From Orobanche coerulescens (lineage: Eukaryota; Streptophyta; Magnoliopsida; Lamiales; Orobanchaceae), in the NCBI GenBank assembly GCA_033398695.1, contig CM065806.1, positions 46,525,001-46,589,000 on the forward strand: 64,000 nt of DNA, read 5' to 3'. Positions 32,933 through 44,688 of the stretch are shown here, one piece after another; the stretch's first letter is position 1; the number at the start of each line of letters is the position of its first letter. The notes under the pieces were generated by a model. It did no database searches. It was not told the origin of the DNA and saw only the letters and a program-made list of their open reading frames with translations. Position numbers and translations under genes: made by a program.

Positions 32933-35511
32933 TGTTAGGAATATGCCCTCGAATGCCACTCAGAGGATGTTGAGTGAGGGCACTGTACTTGTTATTATGT
33001 AAATCATTATCAGAAGGCAATTTTATGTTTCTTTATTTACTGGCAGTCAATGGTACTCCTGACTCATAAATATATATATATAGAAACTAGTCCGTGTATT
33101 TGAGAGCAAAACATTCCGCTCCTTATTGGATAAGGGGATCAACACTGAAAAGGTTTATGGCTCAAATACTTAATCGTTAGCAAGTCAATGAAACTTGACT
33201 AGGCATTAAGTTTATGTGAAGACTTGTATGACGTGTTCTGTGACTTGAAGAGTGCCTGTCGATCACTAATGTTTAGTGAGAGCACACGTTATAGGTATGC
33301 TAATGAGATTAGTATACTCGTACCGACTCACCCTCGATTTGCCACACGGATTTCACTTTGGGACAGTCAATGACGGAATCGTAAGGTTGTGATAGGTATT
33401 CGTGAACCTTCGACTTGAGGATTTAGTAGGGATGTGCTTGTGACGTTAGGATATTCAAGAGTAGTTCGACCTAGAAAACCGGAAGGTGTGGGTCAACCTC
33501 GACGTGCGTCTTGACGGGCAAGTAGCAGGTCCTACTGAATACCAAGATAGAATTCTTTCTCCTGTAAGTGAGAAGGCATATGTCCTATGCGGTTATTGGC
33601 AAATGATATCGTAAGTCTTTGGCCAAAGCATTGAAGCTAGTTGTATTGGATACACGAGAGCTCAATGATCTCGGTTTGCATTAACTCATGCATAGCGTCA
33701 AGTACAGATAGGGTTTGACTGACCATGACCCTATAACTTGATCGGGACATTTGAAAGAAGGGTTTATTCGTATACTGGTATTCACGACAGAAAGGTTTTT
33801 TGAATGATCCCAATCATTCGTTCTGAGTTAGGTTACAATGTAGGCCGTGGGACTGGCTAGGTGGTGCTATCACTCTTTGGTTCCTCTCATTGCTAACTGA
33901 GACGGACCTACCGAGTCGCGCATTAGGATAAACGACGGAATAAATCGATCTTAATCTCTCTTTGATAATATTAGGTATTGAATATCTAATTTATTGGACA
34001 TTAGATGTCTAATTAATTATGGGACATTGGATGTCTAAATTAATTTATTGAATAAATTGATTTCGGCCTAATGAATTAAATAAATTACTGGGTGATTGAT
34101 TTAATTCATAGATATAATTATTTCTTGGAGAAATTAATTATATTTTTTTTGTATGTGATATGATTAATTAATTGGATTAATTTAATTGATATAAATACAT
34201 CGATGCGGAATAGAGTTTATCTGTTTGGACTCATGGGAGTCTGAAACGAACTGAATTCTCCCGTAAAGTTCTGGAGGCCGCACCACCCCACCTTTGGTCT
34301 TGAGTTAGACTTGTCTCCCACCTTAATTGGTGGAAGACCAAGACAATTGAGAGAACTTGATATGTCTCTTGATAAAGGGTTGGTGATATTATTCTTTTGG
34401 AAATAATAATATAATAAGAAAAAGACATGAAGACTAGGGGTCTTCAAAACCGGATATCCGGACTTTCGGATATCCGAAAATTCGGATAGTAAATTTTGAT
34501 ATCCGATATCCGGATCCGAAATTTCGGATATCCAAGTTTCGGATATTCGAAATTTCGGATACGGATATCGGATATCCGAATATCTGGAAAAAATATGAAT
34601 TATGTTCGGATATCCATATATTTGAAAAAAAAATATTCGGATTTGGATATCGGATATCCGAATATCCGAAAAAAACTTCGGATATGGATATCAGATATTC
34701 GAATATCCGAATACCTTATATTATTTAAAATATAAAAAAATAAAAATTTAGATTTTTCGGATATTTCGGATATCCGAATATCCGATTTTTCTGAAAAGTA
34801 CTATCCGATATCCGAATCCGAAGTTCCGGATATCCAAACTTCGGATATCCGAATTTTCGGATATCCGGAACTTCGGATTTTTGGATATTTCGGATCGGAT
34901 ATCGGATATCGGATATTTTTGAATACCCCTAATGAAGACCATGACTTATACTTGTGGTTTATTGAAAGACTCCACTCTTGGATTTTACAAGAGGTAATTC
35001 ACGGCCAAGCAACAAGTGTGTGTGAGAGAGAGAAAATAGTTTTCTCAAGTCTTCATCATCTTCATTTTTTTCATCTTTCTTATTCATTTTTCTTGGAGAA
35101 AAATTGAGAGATTAATGAGAGATAAATTGATAAATATACTTGGAGTATATACTTCAATTAATATAAGCTTCAACATCCTATTCTAGCTGTATCCTCGGAG
35201 GATAATAGGGTGGTTGTTATTCCGGTCGGCTTCCGGCGCGTGGCAAGTAGAGGCACGGTGTTTCGGTGCTCGGGATCTCAAAAAGCTTGGCGAATCGGAT
35301 TCATGAGAAAGATCACCTAAATCTTGGGGAATCGCTTTTGTGAAGAACACCATTTAATCAACGGACTTCGAAGGTATGATTTCATATCTTCTTTTGTTTC
35401 GTTTTTATATTCGTATATACGTAGCTTGATCGATTCTCTTTAGGGATTCGGATCGAATTTGATTCATATATTGCTTCCGCTACGCCTTCGTTTAGGCACC
35501 GAATCCCAACA
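32933..35511 (+). repeat. 3' LTR of copia element D, carrying MITE I
   Basis: Starts TGTTAGGAATATGCC and ends CCGAATCCCAACA; 2579 bp, or about 2074 bp without the MITE and its extra TSD. TATA box GATATAAATA at 34188-34197. Just upstream (33970-34060) the AT-rich U3 contains GACATTRGATGTC twice, an interrupted palindrome. The 5' LTR is outside the window. Confidence 0.85.
34435..34931 (+). mobile_element. Element I: hAT-like MITE built of GATATC palindromes
   Basis: A 497-bp unit with terminal inverted repeats TAGGGGTCTTCAAAA / TAGGGGTATTCAAAA (right end read on the minus strand) and an exact 8-bp duplication ATGAAGAC (34427-34434, 34932-34939). The 8-bp TSD and GGGGT ends fit a non-autonomous hAT element. 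The inside is almost only degenerate TTCGGATATCCGAA words on both strands, about 18 GATATC sites by eye, and could fold into extended hairpins. No ORF. It sits downstream of the TATA box of the LTR. Confidence 0.9.
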
Positions 35512-35516
35512 TACAT

Positions 35517-37451
35517 AGCAGTATTTCCAACAGTACAGTGCGCCTAGATATTGGATACAGAAGCCCCGGTATCCATCCAGAAAGCAGGTCGCCGCACAGT
35601 ATAATCAATAGCTATGGGAATCTAACTGGAGACCCAGAAGGCGAGCTGTAAGGTCTAAGAAAATGGCTCCACCTCCGAGATGGCAATCGTACTGGAACAA
35701 TAATAATAACCCTCGATTTTACATGCATGATTACCAAAGTTACAACAACTACGTGCCTGTCCCCACGTAGACACCGCAAAACTGGACCAAAAACAACCTA
35801 CAGTAAACCAATTGCTGTCAGGCAGATTTGGGTATCAAAAGGCACTAACATTCATGGACCCAGCAATCAAAGGGGACCTAAATCTACTTAAATTTTGTTC
35901 TTACAGGACATCAAAGAGAAGGACATCTTGTACTTTGATAGCGGATGTTCTCAGCACATCACAGGAGATATCAGCAAGCTGTCAGACTATGTAGAAGGTC
36001 GCGGTCCAAAAGTACGATTCGGTGATAAGTCCAAAGGAAGAACAAGGGGGAAGGGAACCCTACTTGTGGGAAAATTCAAAGTCACAAACGTAGCTTATGT
36101 TGAAGGCTTACAGTACAATCTACTTAGTATTAGCCAGTTCTATGACAAATAATTCTCGGTGAAATTCTATATGGATCACTGTAGAGTGAAGAACATCTTG
36201 ACCAAAGAAGTTGTTCTCACAGAAAGTAGGTCAGGTAATATGTATATTGCTGACTGGAAACCTACGAGCTTCACTATTCCTTGTTTTGTTGTCAAAGGCA
36301 CTGCAGATCAAATCTGACTATGGCACAAGAGGATGTCTCACATCAACTTCAAGACGATCAACAAACTCGCCAGACAGGGAATCGTTAGAGGTTTTCCCGA
36401 TGTGTCATTCCAAAAAGACAGCGTCTGCGGACCTTGTCAAAAAGGCAAACAAGTCAAAACCACCCTGAAAGGCAAATCATAATTATCCACTCACAGAGTC
36501 CTGGATATGCTACATATGGATCTCTATGGTCCTGTAGACCCTGTAAGTTTGGGAGATAAAAAATATTGCCTTGTTATTGTTGATGATTATTCCAGGTATG
36601 CTTGGACAATCTTTCTAATCAAGAAGAAAGAAACCACAACAAAGCTGTCTGAGCACCTGAGAAAGCTTCAGAATGAGAAAGGGTTGAGTATCGTGTCCAT
36701 TTGTTCCGACAGAGGCACTGAATTCACTAACCGCTTTATAGAGCAATACTGTTCGGATAATGGAACACAGCACGAATACTCAATAGCCTGGACTCCTCAA
36801 CAAAATGGTGTTGCCGAGCGAAAGAACAGGACGCTCAAGGAAGCTACAAGAACCATGATCGCTGCAAGCAAGTTGCTGCAATGGTTCTGGGGCGAAGCAA
36901 CAAATACAGCGTGCTATACACAAAACCGCTGCATTATCAACAAGCATCACAACAAAACAGCCTACGAGGTATGGAATAATAAAACTCCTCTAGTTTCATA
37001 CTTTCACATCTTTGGATGTCGATGCTATGTGCTGAATAACGGGAAAGAACAACTCAAGACATTTGACGAGAAGTCAGATGAAGGGATATTTGTAGGATAT
37101 TCCTCTGTCAGCAAAGCTTTCAGAATCTTTAACAAAATAAAGCTGACAATAGAGGAATCTGTTCGTGTAGTGTGTGACGAACCTCACCATGACCCTGTAG
37201 GAGTAGAAGACTCGACTCAGAATATCCAAACACTATCCATTAATGACCCTCAAACTCCAACAGAATCTGTCGTAGATTTAGAGATCAACCCCGCAGCTGT
37301 AAGAACAGAGGTAGTTGAAGCTGATGATGTACAAGCTGAAGCTGAAGCTATAGCACCACAAGATACAGTACGGGACGCAGAACTAGAACCTGACAGGAGA
37401 TGGTTGAAAGATCACCCACAAGAGTTAATCATGGGAGACATTGATGCTTGA
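35517..37451 (+). pseudogene. pol: Sirevirus A gag C-terminus, protease and integrase
   Basis: The gag tail reads QYFQQYSAPRYWIQKPRYPS, with a stop and shifts. Protease: ILYFDSGCSQHITGD (about 35929), with the DSG catalytic motif, and LLVGKFKVTNVAYVEG. Integrase: LWHKRMSHINFKTINKLARQ and VCGPCQKGK (His/Cys zinc region), then core Asp in HMDLYGPV (36513), Asp in SDRGTEF (36704), Glu in NGVAERKNRT (36804), and [12 protein letters not shown]. Stops occur at 36150, 36316, 36481 and 37449. The intervening frame 36507-37451 is 314 codons and open; it ends in an acidic linker. Confidence 0.9.
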
Positions 37452-39105
37452 GTAGCTACCCACAGAAGAATACAGAGTACATAAGGAACTGTACTATGTG
37501 CGCAAGAAGAACCCGAATCTGAAAAATCTCCATTTCCTGTATGGAAATCTCAAGCTGGACTTAGAAGACTAGCTATGTGCATCCTAGCTGTATTCTTAGC
37601 TCAATCCGAACCTGTTTCTACCAATGAAGCTTTGAATTACTTCGATGGAAGAAGAGCTTAATGGTTTCGAAAGAAACAATGTATGGTATCTAGTACCCAA
37701 ACCTGAACATCAAGCTTGTAATTGGAACCAAATGGGTATTTAGAAACAAGAAGGATGAGAATGGACTAGTAATCATGAACAAATTCCGTCTAGTCGCAGA
37801 AGGCTACTTATGGGAAAAATACATAGAGTATGATAAGACATTTGCCCCTGTAGCCAGATTAGAAGCCATTAGGATATTTATAGCTTTTGCCGCCCATAAG
37901 AGCTTTATAGTATATGAAATGGATGTTAAGAGCGCATTCTTAAATGGAGACCGCGCCGAAGAAGTCTATGTTGAACAACCACCAGGGTTTGTCAACACAG
38001 AAGGCGGACCTTGTATACAGACTACGGAAATCTCTATATGGACTTAAGAAAGCACCTAGAGCATGGTACGAAACCATGTCCCTATACCTAACCAATAATG
38101 GATTTGAGAAAGGTGTTGTGGACAAGACTCTATTTAAGGTACAGGAAGGTGACGACCTGTTGATGGTTCAAATATATGTAGATGATATTATATTTGTTCC
38201 ACTAACCTTGCTTTATGTAAAAGGTTCTCTCATCTCATGCAAAGTAAATTTGAAATGAGTATGATGAGAGAACTTAGTTATTTCCTAGGATTGCAGGTAA
38301 AGTAGTTGCCTACAGGAATCTTCATCAACCAGGAGAAGTACAGCAAGGATCTACTCAACAAGTTTGGGATGAATAACTCCAAATCCTCGTTAATCCCCAT
38401 GAGCACTTCCGTGTAAATTAGTGATGACGAAGCTGGAAAATCGGTTGATCAATCACTCTACAGGAAGCTTATTGGCTCACTCCAGTACCTAACGGCTAGT
38501 AGGCCCGATATCCAGTTTGTTGTAGGAGTGTGTGCTCGGTACCAAGTAGCACCTAAGGACACACTTCACGACAGCTAAACGAATCCTTAAGTACGTCAAA
38601 GTAACAGTTGATGTTAGATTATGGTATCCTAAAGAAGGAGGATTTGATTTGGTTGGCAACAGTGACTCGGATCTCAGAGGCTGTAAGTTGGATAGGAAGA
38701 GTACAAGCGGTACTTGTCACTTTCTTGGACCTAGACTTGTGTCATGGTTCAGTAAAAAGCAATTGGCCAACTCGCTTTCTATAGCCGAATCGGAATACTA
38801 TGCTGCTGGAAGTTGCTGTATGCAGATTCTCTGGATAAAACAGTAGTTATCAGATTATGGAATCATTGACAAAGATACACCGATCATGTGCGATAGCACG
38901 AGTGCAATTGCAATAACGCACAATCCTGTATTGCATTCGCGAACTAAGCATCTTGATATGAAGCATCACTTCATCAGGAATCATGTTGAGAATAAGGATG
39001 TTCGGATCCATACAGACATCCAGTTAGCCGACACTTTACATAACCTCTCAGCACAACCCGATTCTGTATGCTTCGCAAGAATTGGGAATGCTACAGCCTG
39101 ACTCC
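37452..39105 (+). pseudogene. pol: Sirevirus A reverse transcriptase and RNase H
   Basis: Frames 37775-38047 and 37944-38258 carry [56 protein letters not shown] and the catalytic [11 protein letters not shown] (about 38172). RNase H follows with GNSDSDLRGCKLDRKSTSG, ANSLSIAESEYYAAGSC, MCDSTSAIAITHNPVLHS and HHFIRNHVENKDV. Several frameshifts and stops exist, but both reverse transcriptase Asp residues and the RNase H core are readable. Confidence 0.9.
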
Positions 39106-39828
39106 CTATAAGTGTTTATGCTTTTACTCATCAATTGAGGGGGAATGCTGTAAGACCCAAGAATACAGTATCTACCGTTGATTAATTGTACACTCGGAAC
39201 AAGTCAGATCTTATTGTACGAAAAGGTACAACACCTTCATACACCTAACGTGTGCATTAATTAAGGGGGAATACAGTACGATCCATGAATACAGTATTAA
39301 CCCAAACATTGCTGTAAGAATTGAATCTCGTATGTACCTTTTAATGGAGAATATTGTATCCTTCACGGATACAGTACATACACTATGGGACGTCAATTAA
39401 TATTATATCATTTTATTCGTACTAAAAACAGTTTTTAGTCTACGTGCCCTGTTTCAAAATTCAAACGTTTTATTATTTAATGCTCTACGCGACATCTGGA
39501 CTTCACTATCTCAAATACAGCGATATTAATAATTTCAAACCGCCATTTCGTGCAATAAGGGAAGCCGAATTGTCAGAAGTGGGACCATTTATTATTTCAA
39601 AAATAGATGGATAAGACGTACTAGTTATTCTCGATTCATCATGTTTGTTCTTTTAAATGACGGTTTTGGTCCCTTAAATCTGATCGTTCACTGTAAAAGG
39701 ACTGTCTCTTGCTCCCTTCGATTCTTTATGCATTCTGCAAATTAAACGAGTCTAAGAGCAAACAGCCTATATAGCTTACTGTATTTACTGCTTTCTTTGC
39801 TACTTCACTTACTTTTCTTCAGTAATAA
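39106..39828 (+). other. Sirevirus A inter-ORF region with repeated polypurine tracts
   Basis: No gene is seen. Three similar units occur: TTGAGGGGGAATGCTG (about 39135), TTAAGGGGGAATACAG (about 39261) and TTTTAATGGAGAATATTG (about 39340), each followed within about 25 bp by a GAATACAGTAT- or GGATACAGTAC-like word. Repeated purine tracts are a known Sirevirus trait. The rest, to 39828, is AT-rich leader to the extra ORF. A TATA-like CTATATAG is near 39768. Confidence 0.75.
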
Positions 39829-40596
39829 ATGGCATCTTCTCAGACATCTTCTCTGTCCCTAAAGAAGAAAGACTCCATTATCGACGGGCGAATTTTCGAC
39901 AGAACTGTTGTCATTGAGAGAGTCAACTCTGAGACCGAGGACATTGACAGTATGGAAATTGTCGTTATCAAAATCAAGCAACAAGGCCTATATCGCCTGG
40001 GAAGTCTTCATCTTGATCTCTATGATGAGCGTATATACGAGGAATTCTATCTCGACGCCTCTGTTAGGTTCTTCTCTTTGAAAAGAGGAGGAGATGTGTC
40101 TGATATTTCTGCTACCATCCGCGGAGTTGAGATCTGCATCAACCGGGAGCTTCTGAAAAACATTTACAGGTTGTCGTCTGATGGCCTGAAGATGGAAGAG
40201 CTTGAGACTTTCGGGTCACAAGAACTCCTCACTACTTACTGGGGATTATTAATTGGCGATGCTTCGGGCAAGAACGTTCATCCATCCTGCCACAAGAAAA
40301 GATTTTGTCTGCCTTTTGTCTATTTACACAATTTATGTTGTCGTGTGATTGAGAACCGAAGTGGTGCATTTGAAATGTGCACAAATCTTCGTTTAAGAAT
40401 GATGGTTGTTATCATGTCTGGCGAGCGAGTGAATTGGTGCCAGATCCTATTGAAGAGGTTATAGGAAGAGGCCTCCAAGCCTGGTACTCAGAAGAAGTCT
40501 TTTGGCCTTATGCTCAACCACATTCTTACCAAGTGCAGTGTGCCACAATCCAAAGAAGCCAAGAAGATTGGACCTGGAAAGTACATTGGCGGAAGC
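39829..40596 (+). pseudogene. Sirevirus A extra (env-like position) ORF, N-terminal part
   Basis: ATG 39829. A 211-codon frame (DSIIDGRIFDRTVVIERVN, QQGLYRLGSLHLDLYDER, ISATIRGVEICINRELLK, HKKRFCLPFVYLHNLCCRV, FEMCTNLRLRMMVVIMSGE) ends at TAG 40462 but stays open to 40596 (SFGLMLNHILTKCS), where B is inserted. It is closely similar to B's ORF at 55288-55947. No signal peptide is seen; hydrophobic stretches are short. The function is unknown, and its position matches the env-like gene of soybean SIRE1. Confidence 0.82.
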
Positions 40597-41747
40597 TGTT
40601 GGCCACTAAGTAGACAGGATACAGCTTGGAAAGTGTTTTAAACAACAGGCTGTACGGTTTTTAAATCTGAGTGCGTAGCGGAAGTCTTTAATACAGTAAG
40701 TTGCTGAGGATACAGAAACTATGTGTGTAGTGTATACTTAAATAATCACAATTAATAAAACAATAAAGGCAGAAGGTAAATAACACAATATCTAAAGTGG
40801 TTCGAGGTAAATCCCTCTATGTCCACTGGTCATCCACACAGGAGTAAAAAGTTTATTATAATTACTGCGTACACAACTACGTAATTATAACTAAACCTAA
40901 TCAATATATCGTTCACACAGATTGATATAAAGATCTTAGCTTTCAACCGTTCACACAGATTGGTTTGAGCTAACACGTGACTAGCTTCTTCACACATAGT
41001 TCTGAAGCTTCGTCTTCTTCAATGCAATTCCGTCACACACAGTTCGAGAAGAGCAAGGATTCTCAGTCCACACAGGGCTGATGGGTTTGTTCAAGGGTTA
41101 GAACAATATTTTAACAACATCTTTGACTTTCTGAACTTATAGTTGATGATGTGTTGTTCACGGTTTGAGCACTGTATATCTCTTTTATCAGAGTAGCAGA
41201 AAGCTTTGGGAGATATGTTTAGCTGTGAATATTCGTGTAAGCACTTGTAAGTCATGTGTATTCTGTATATATGTCTGTATATGATCTTCAAACTCTGGAG
41301 ATATATATAGCCTTTGAAATATATCCATTGAAATAGATCCGTTGAGCAAGATTCTGTGACAACTTGATAGTTGACTTGAATAGACTGAGATCCGGATATT
41401 GCGGGATTTGAAGATCTTCTGATGACTTAAAGTATTTAAATACTTTGTCCTTTAGTATTTAAATACTTCTTTATCAAACGGGACTTGACTTCTAGCGAAT
41501 ACTGAAGATTCCTTCTTGTCCTGTTTGAGGGCTGTATGGAAGGATTGTTGTATTGATGTTTCGAGACAGCTTCCATACTTAGCTTTGCGGGACTCTTTGC
41601 TGTATGATAGATTTACTATATGGAGGGACTTCGAGAAGTCTTCGATGCAGGATTTGGCATATTGTCAAAACATTCTGGCAACACGATCGATACAGAGATT
41701 GTTTATCCCAACAGTTTCGATACCGGGTATTTTGTTATCCCAACAAT
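40597..41747 (-). repeat. 3' LTR of Sirevirus B
   Basis: Matches 62206-63400. TATA box CTATATATAT on the minus strand (41301-41311). Upstream on that strand are two copies of the palindrome AGTATTTAAATACT (41438-41474) and the pair GTATGGAAG / CTTCCATAC. The R/U5 side has CACACAG words spaced about 30 bp (40912-41076). It lacks 44 bp present at 63262-63305 of the 5' LTR, between short GATRCAGG repeats. Confidence 0.93.
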
Positions 41748-42257
41748 TTCCCCCTTTTTGATAATTTGCCAAGTCCTTCCGAGTCTTCCTTTTAAAACTT
41801 TGTGATGTTATCCGAACATCCTTGATGATGCCAAAACTTTGACACTTAGCGGTTTAAAGTAGGGCAGACTTCTTGGTCTTCTTTCGAATGTTCTGGCCTT
41901 CAGTATTTGGCTTAACACTAAGAACTGCTCGCAGGCAAGTTCAGCTTTTATCAAAAGAAAGTTACATTTGAAAACTTATGATTGGCGCGCAGGCACAATC
42001 TTACATTATATTCTAGATACATACAACTTAAACTATGAACTGTTCGCAGACAAGTTCTTACAGTTTGTGTATTTTAGATAAGTTTCATAATATGAATACA
42101 GCAAGAGTAAATAAAGTGACTGTAAACATACAAGAACACAGTAGATTACGAATTGTAATCTTTCAAGACATGCAAAAATTTTATTGATATTGAAATGAAG
42201 AGTACAAAATTTTGCTGTTCTGAAATTAAGATTACAAAAATTATAATACAAGGAAAT
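41748..42257 (-). other. 3' untranslated region of Sirevirus B with polypurine tract
   Basis: The minus-strand tract AAAAAGGGGGAAAT (41748-41761) abuts the LTR. The rest is AT-rich with two GCTCGCAGGCAAG/GTTCGCAGACAAG-like words; no gene is seen. Confidence 0.8.
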
Positions 42258-43364
42258 TTAACTCTGGTAGACTGAATGCCTCCATGGCCTTTTAGGGTCA
42301 TTCTTGGTACCCTTCCACCAGTTTTGATGTGCTTCCCTATCTCGATTCTGATAAATGGCTCGACCTTCATATGATTTATCGAAGACTAGGATCCAATCCT
42401 CTGGGTGGGTAACCAAGTCACCATTCTTGTGCTTTGATTTCATCTGCAGCTGTAGCGGGAGCGTTCCATCTTCCAGCTTCCTCTTGAACTCCTCTTCGGC
42501 TTCCTGTACCATTCTGCATCTATTGAAAATTGAGGAATCCCTGATAAGTACAACAAAGTATCTTAACAGTTCATTTCTCCTCCAATTCTTGATCTCTGCA
42601 GCGGTAGGCTGTCGGTCTGCCGGGAGGTTCATAGCTTGAGGCTTTTGAACTAAGCTTTTCCAAGGATACTTAGGATCCTAGAAGTCTGGTCGGTCTCCCT
42701 GTATCCTAACGTTTGGCGTTGAGATACGGGCTATGTCTGCAGTGATGGAGTCTTCAAACGGAGCTAACATTTCTTTCTCTTGCTCCAACCTCGTTCTCCT
42801 AGCAGCTTCCCTCAATTCTTCCCCCTTTTTGGCGTCATCAAGGTATGACACCTTTTCATCAAGGCGTTCCAGGATTTGCAAAGCGGCATCCTGTTTTGTC
42901 TCAATATTAGACATTCTCTCAATAAGGGAGGAGAGCACCTGCGACATATCTTTAATGTTTTTATCATGGGCTCGAAGTTGGGAACCGGATTCGATCAGAG
43001 CAGATGCTGTCTTGGCCTCAGACACGCGAAGCTTTGATTGCTCTTCTCTCAGGATCTGCTCCTGTTTTTCTTGCAGTTGGCTCAGGGCCTGCTTGAAGAC
43101 TTCTGGCAGGACAGTGAAGGCCTCTACAACTCGGGAGACTTCGTGCTGTAGTCCTGTCATTTCTTCAACGGAAGATGTGTGTAGCCAATTAAGAGCTTTT
43201 TCTACAGAGTGTAGAGCATTGACTGTGTCCTGAATAAAGACAGTTTGGAGGCCAAGAGCACGTAATCGCTCTTTTCTTGTGGCTGTTCTGGGAGAGTCTG
43301 GTTGGGCAAAGTCCTCGACTCCATTTAACCTTCTCAAGTTCACAGTTGGGCATGAATTGAGTTG
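42258..43364 (-). pseudogene. Sirevirus B extra ORF, C-terminal part (coiled coil)
   Basis: Continues 53911-55947 after removal of Athila C. On the minus strand it encodes VNLRRLNGVEDFAQPDSP, a ~150-residue coiled coil (VFKQALSQLQEKQEQILREE, SSLIERMSNIETKQDAALQ, KKGEELREAARRTRLEQEK), a stop at 42678, then RRNELLRYFVVLIRDSSIF, EAEEEFKRKLEDGTLPLQL and a Trp/Lys-rich tail ending at 42258. The whole ORF is about 1,050 codons. Pro-rich middle plus C-terminal coiled coil is the layout reported for the SIRE1 env-like product. I see no clear fusion peptide or membrane anchor. Confidence 0.82.
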
Positions 43365-43369
43365 GACAT

Positions 43370-44688
43370 TGTTGCGATATTTCGTTAACGCAAGTGCACG
43401 TTATCGTTTACAAGTAATAAAGTCATGAGTGAGTATCGTTCCCACGAGGATTGAATTACTAAGTACCAATTTTTATGTATTCTAATTTTATTTGAACAAT
43501 CGAAAGTTTGAGTTGCAATTAATAACTAAATAAAACCAATAAAAGATCTAACAGTAAAAACGATCGCTTGAAGAAAGAAAATCAATTAATGAAAAAGTCT
43601 AGGATTCTGAATCCACCTCGGTTTATCCGAATTTACTCTCGATTATCTAAAGTTAATGATTTCCCCAATTTATTGAAGGCGAAGATTGCTAATATACTCT
43701 ATTGCCTCTCCCGAGGTCAATAGATTTTTCTAAAGGCGAATAACGCACTTTATCCCTAGGTGAATTAATCCGTTAATAGGCAAAAAGCATAAAATCTCCA
43801 AAAGGCCACGTAGTTTCTATGAGTATATTCCTATCTCACAGAATAAAACGGTTCTCACCAATAGTTCCTCACCAACTCTCCTCTCCCGATTCGAATTGTA
43901 TGATTAGAACAATACAACTATTGGCCAGATAATTGAAAGCATTAAACACGATTGGGAAAACTCAATAGAAAAGGGAATTATATAGATAATCCAAGGCAAA
44001 TCCGTCACAACGTAGGTTTCATCAAAATCCTAGAACAAGGAATTTAGCCTGACATGCTAAATAATGAAAATACAGAAACAATGAATGAAAGCATGAAAAT
44101 CAAACGCAGATGAAGAGCTCGGATTCCTCCGTTCTTATGGCTTCCGCCCTCTGCTCTTGATGCCTTCTGCTTTCCTCCTCCAAGATTTTATCGATCTTCT
44201 CAAAGCTCTCCAAAAATCCGGAACCCCCCATCATTATGGCCTTCAACCCTTATTTATAGCTCCCAGAAGCCTCCAAATCGCGTCGTGTGATTAGGTCGAG
44301 AACTGGCTTCAAAACGGCCCAAATCCGTGCGGAGCACGCCAAAACTGCCCTATGTGCCGCGGCTCACTTACCAGGCTGCGCACATAGCGTGCAAATTAAA
44401 ACACAGGCGCTGTGTTTTTCCGGGCCGCGGCTCACCTAAGCCGTGCCGCGGCTCGCAGTACGCCTACTCGTGCCTCGCTGGCCTCTCAGGTGCCGCGGCT
44501 CACTTGCCCTGTGCCGCGGCCCACGGCCAAAATTCGCCGTTTTCGCCCGTTTTGCCTCGTTTTAGCTTCCGGACTCCAATCTCCTATCAAACATACAAGA
44601 ATAAGGCGTTAAATGCTCATTTATGCAATTTTAATCGCCAAAATAATACAAGATAATGATAAATAAGCGTATAAAAATACGCCTAACA
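43370..44688 (-). repeat. 3' LTR of Athila C
   Basis: Minus-strand U3 is on the right: GCCGCGGC palindromes at 44330-44530, then TATA box GCTATAAATA (44251-44260), then R/U5 leftward to 43370. Copies match closely except in the palindrome cluster, where substitutions and small indels concentrate. Confidence 0.95.
44330..44530 (-). repeat. CCGCGG palindrome cluster in U3 of Athila C
   Basis: GTGCCGCGGCTCAC and variants occur about six times here and about six times at 53560-53740 in the other LTR, 70-270 bp upstream of the TATA box. CCGCGG is self-complementary. Confidence 0.9.

Larger units (their letters stand above)
1..35511 (+). mobile_element. Element D: Angela-like Ty1/copia retrotransposon, 5' end outside window
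   Basis: Pieces of one copia polyprotein can be followed across three insertions: integrase at 1-42 and 1155-1465, reverse transcriptase/RNase H at 22628-23778, and the RNase H end at 32558-32918. A purine tract (32920-32932) and a 3' LTR (32933-35511) follow. The pieces rejoin in frame at each insertion once the duplicated target bases are discounted. The LTR start TGTTAGGAATATGCC and the pol motifs resemble the Angela lineage; that assignment is from family knowledge and is less certain than copia itself. The reading frame has several stops and lacks the N-terminal half of reverse transcriptase, so the copy is dead. It abuts gag of Sirevirus A at 35512, where TACAT (35512-35516) may be one copy of its TSD; the partner is outside the window. 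Confidence 0.85.
35512..40596 (+). mobile_element. Element A: Sirevirus (Ty1/copia), left visible part
   Basis: The outermost element. It begins within the gag C-terminus where copia D ends, continues through pol, a region with repeated purine tracts and the start of an extra ORF, and is interrupted by B at 40596. It resumes at 63401. The gag C-terminus, three purine tracts after pol and a Pro-rich extra ORF match Sirevirus (SIRE/Maximus) organisation, and B, its close relative, shows the full structure. Neither LTR is in the window. It is the most decayed of the large copies, as expected of the oldest layer. Confidence 0.88.
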
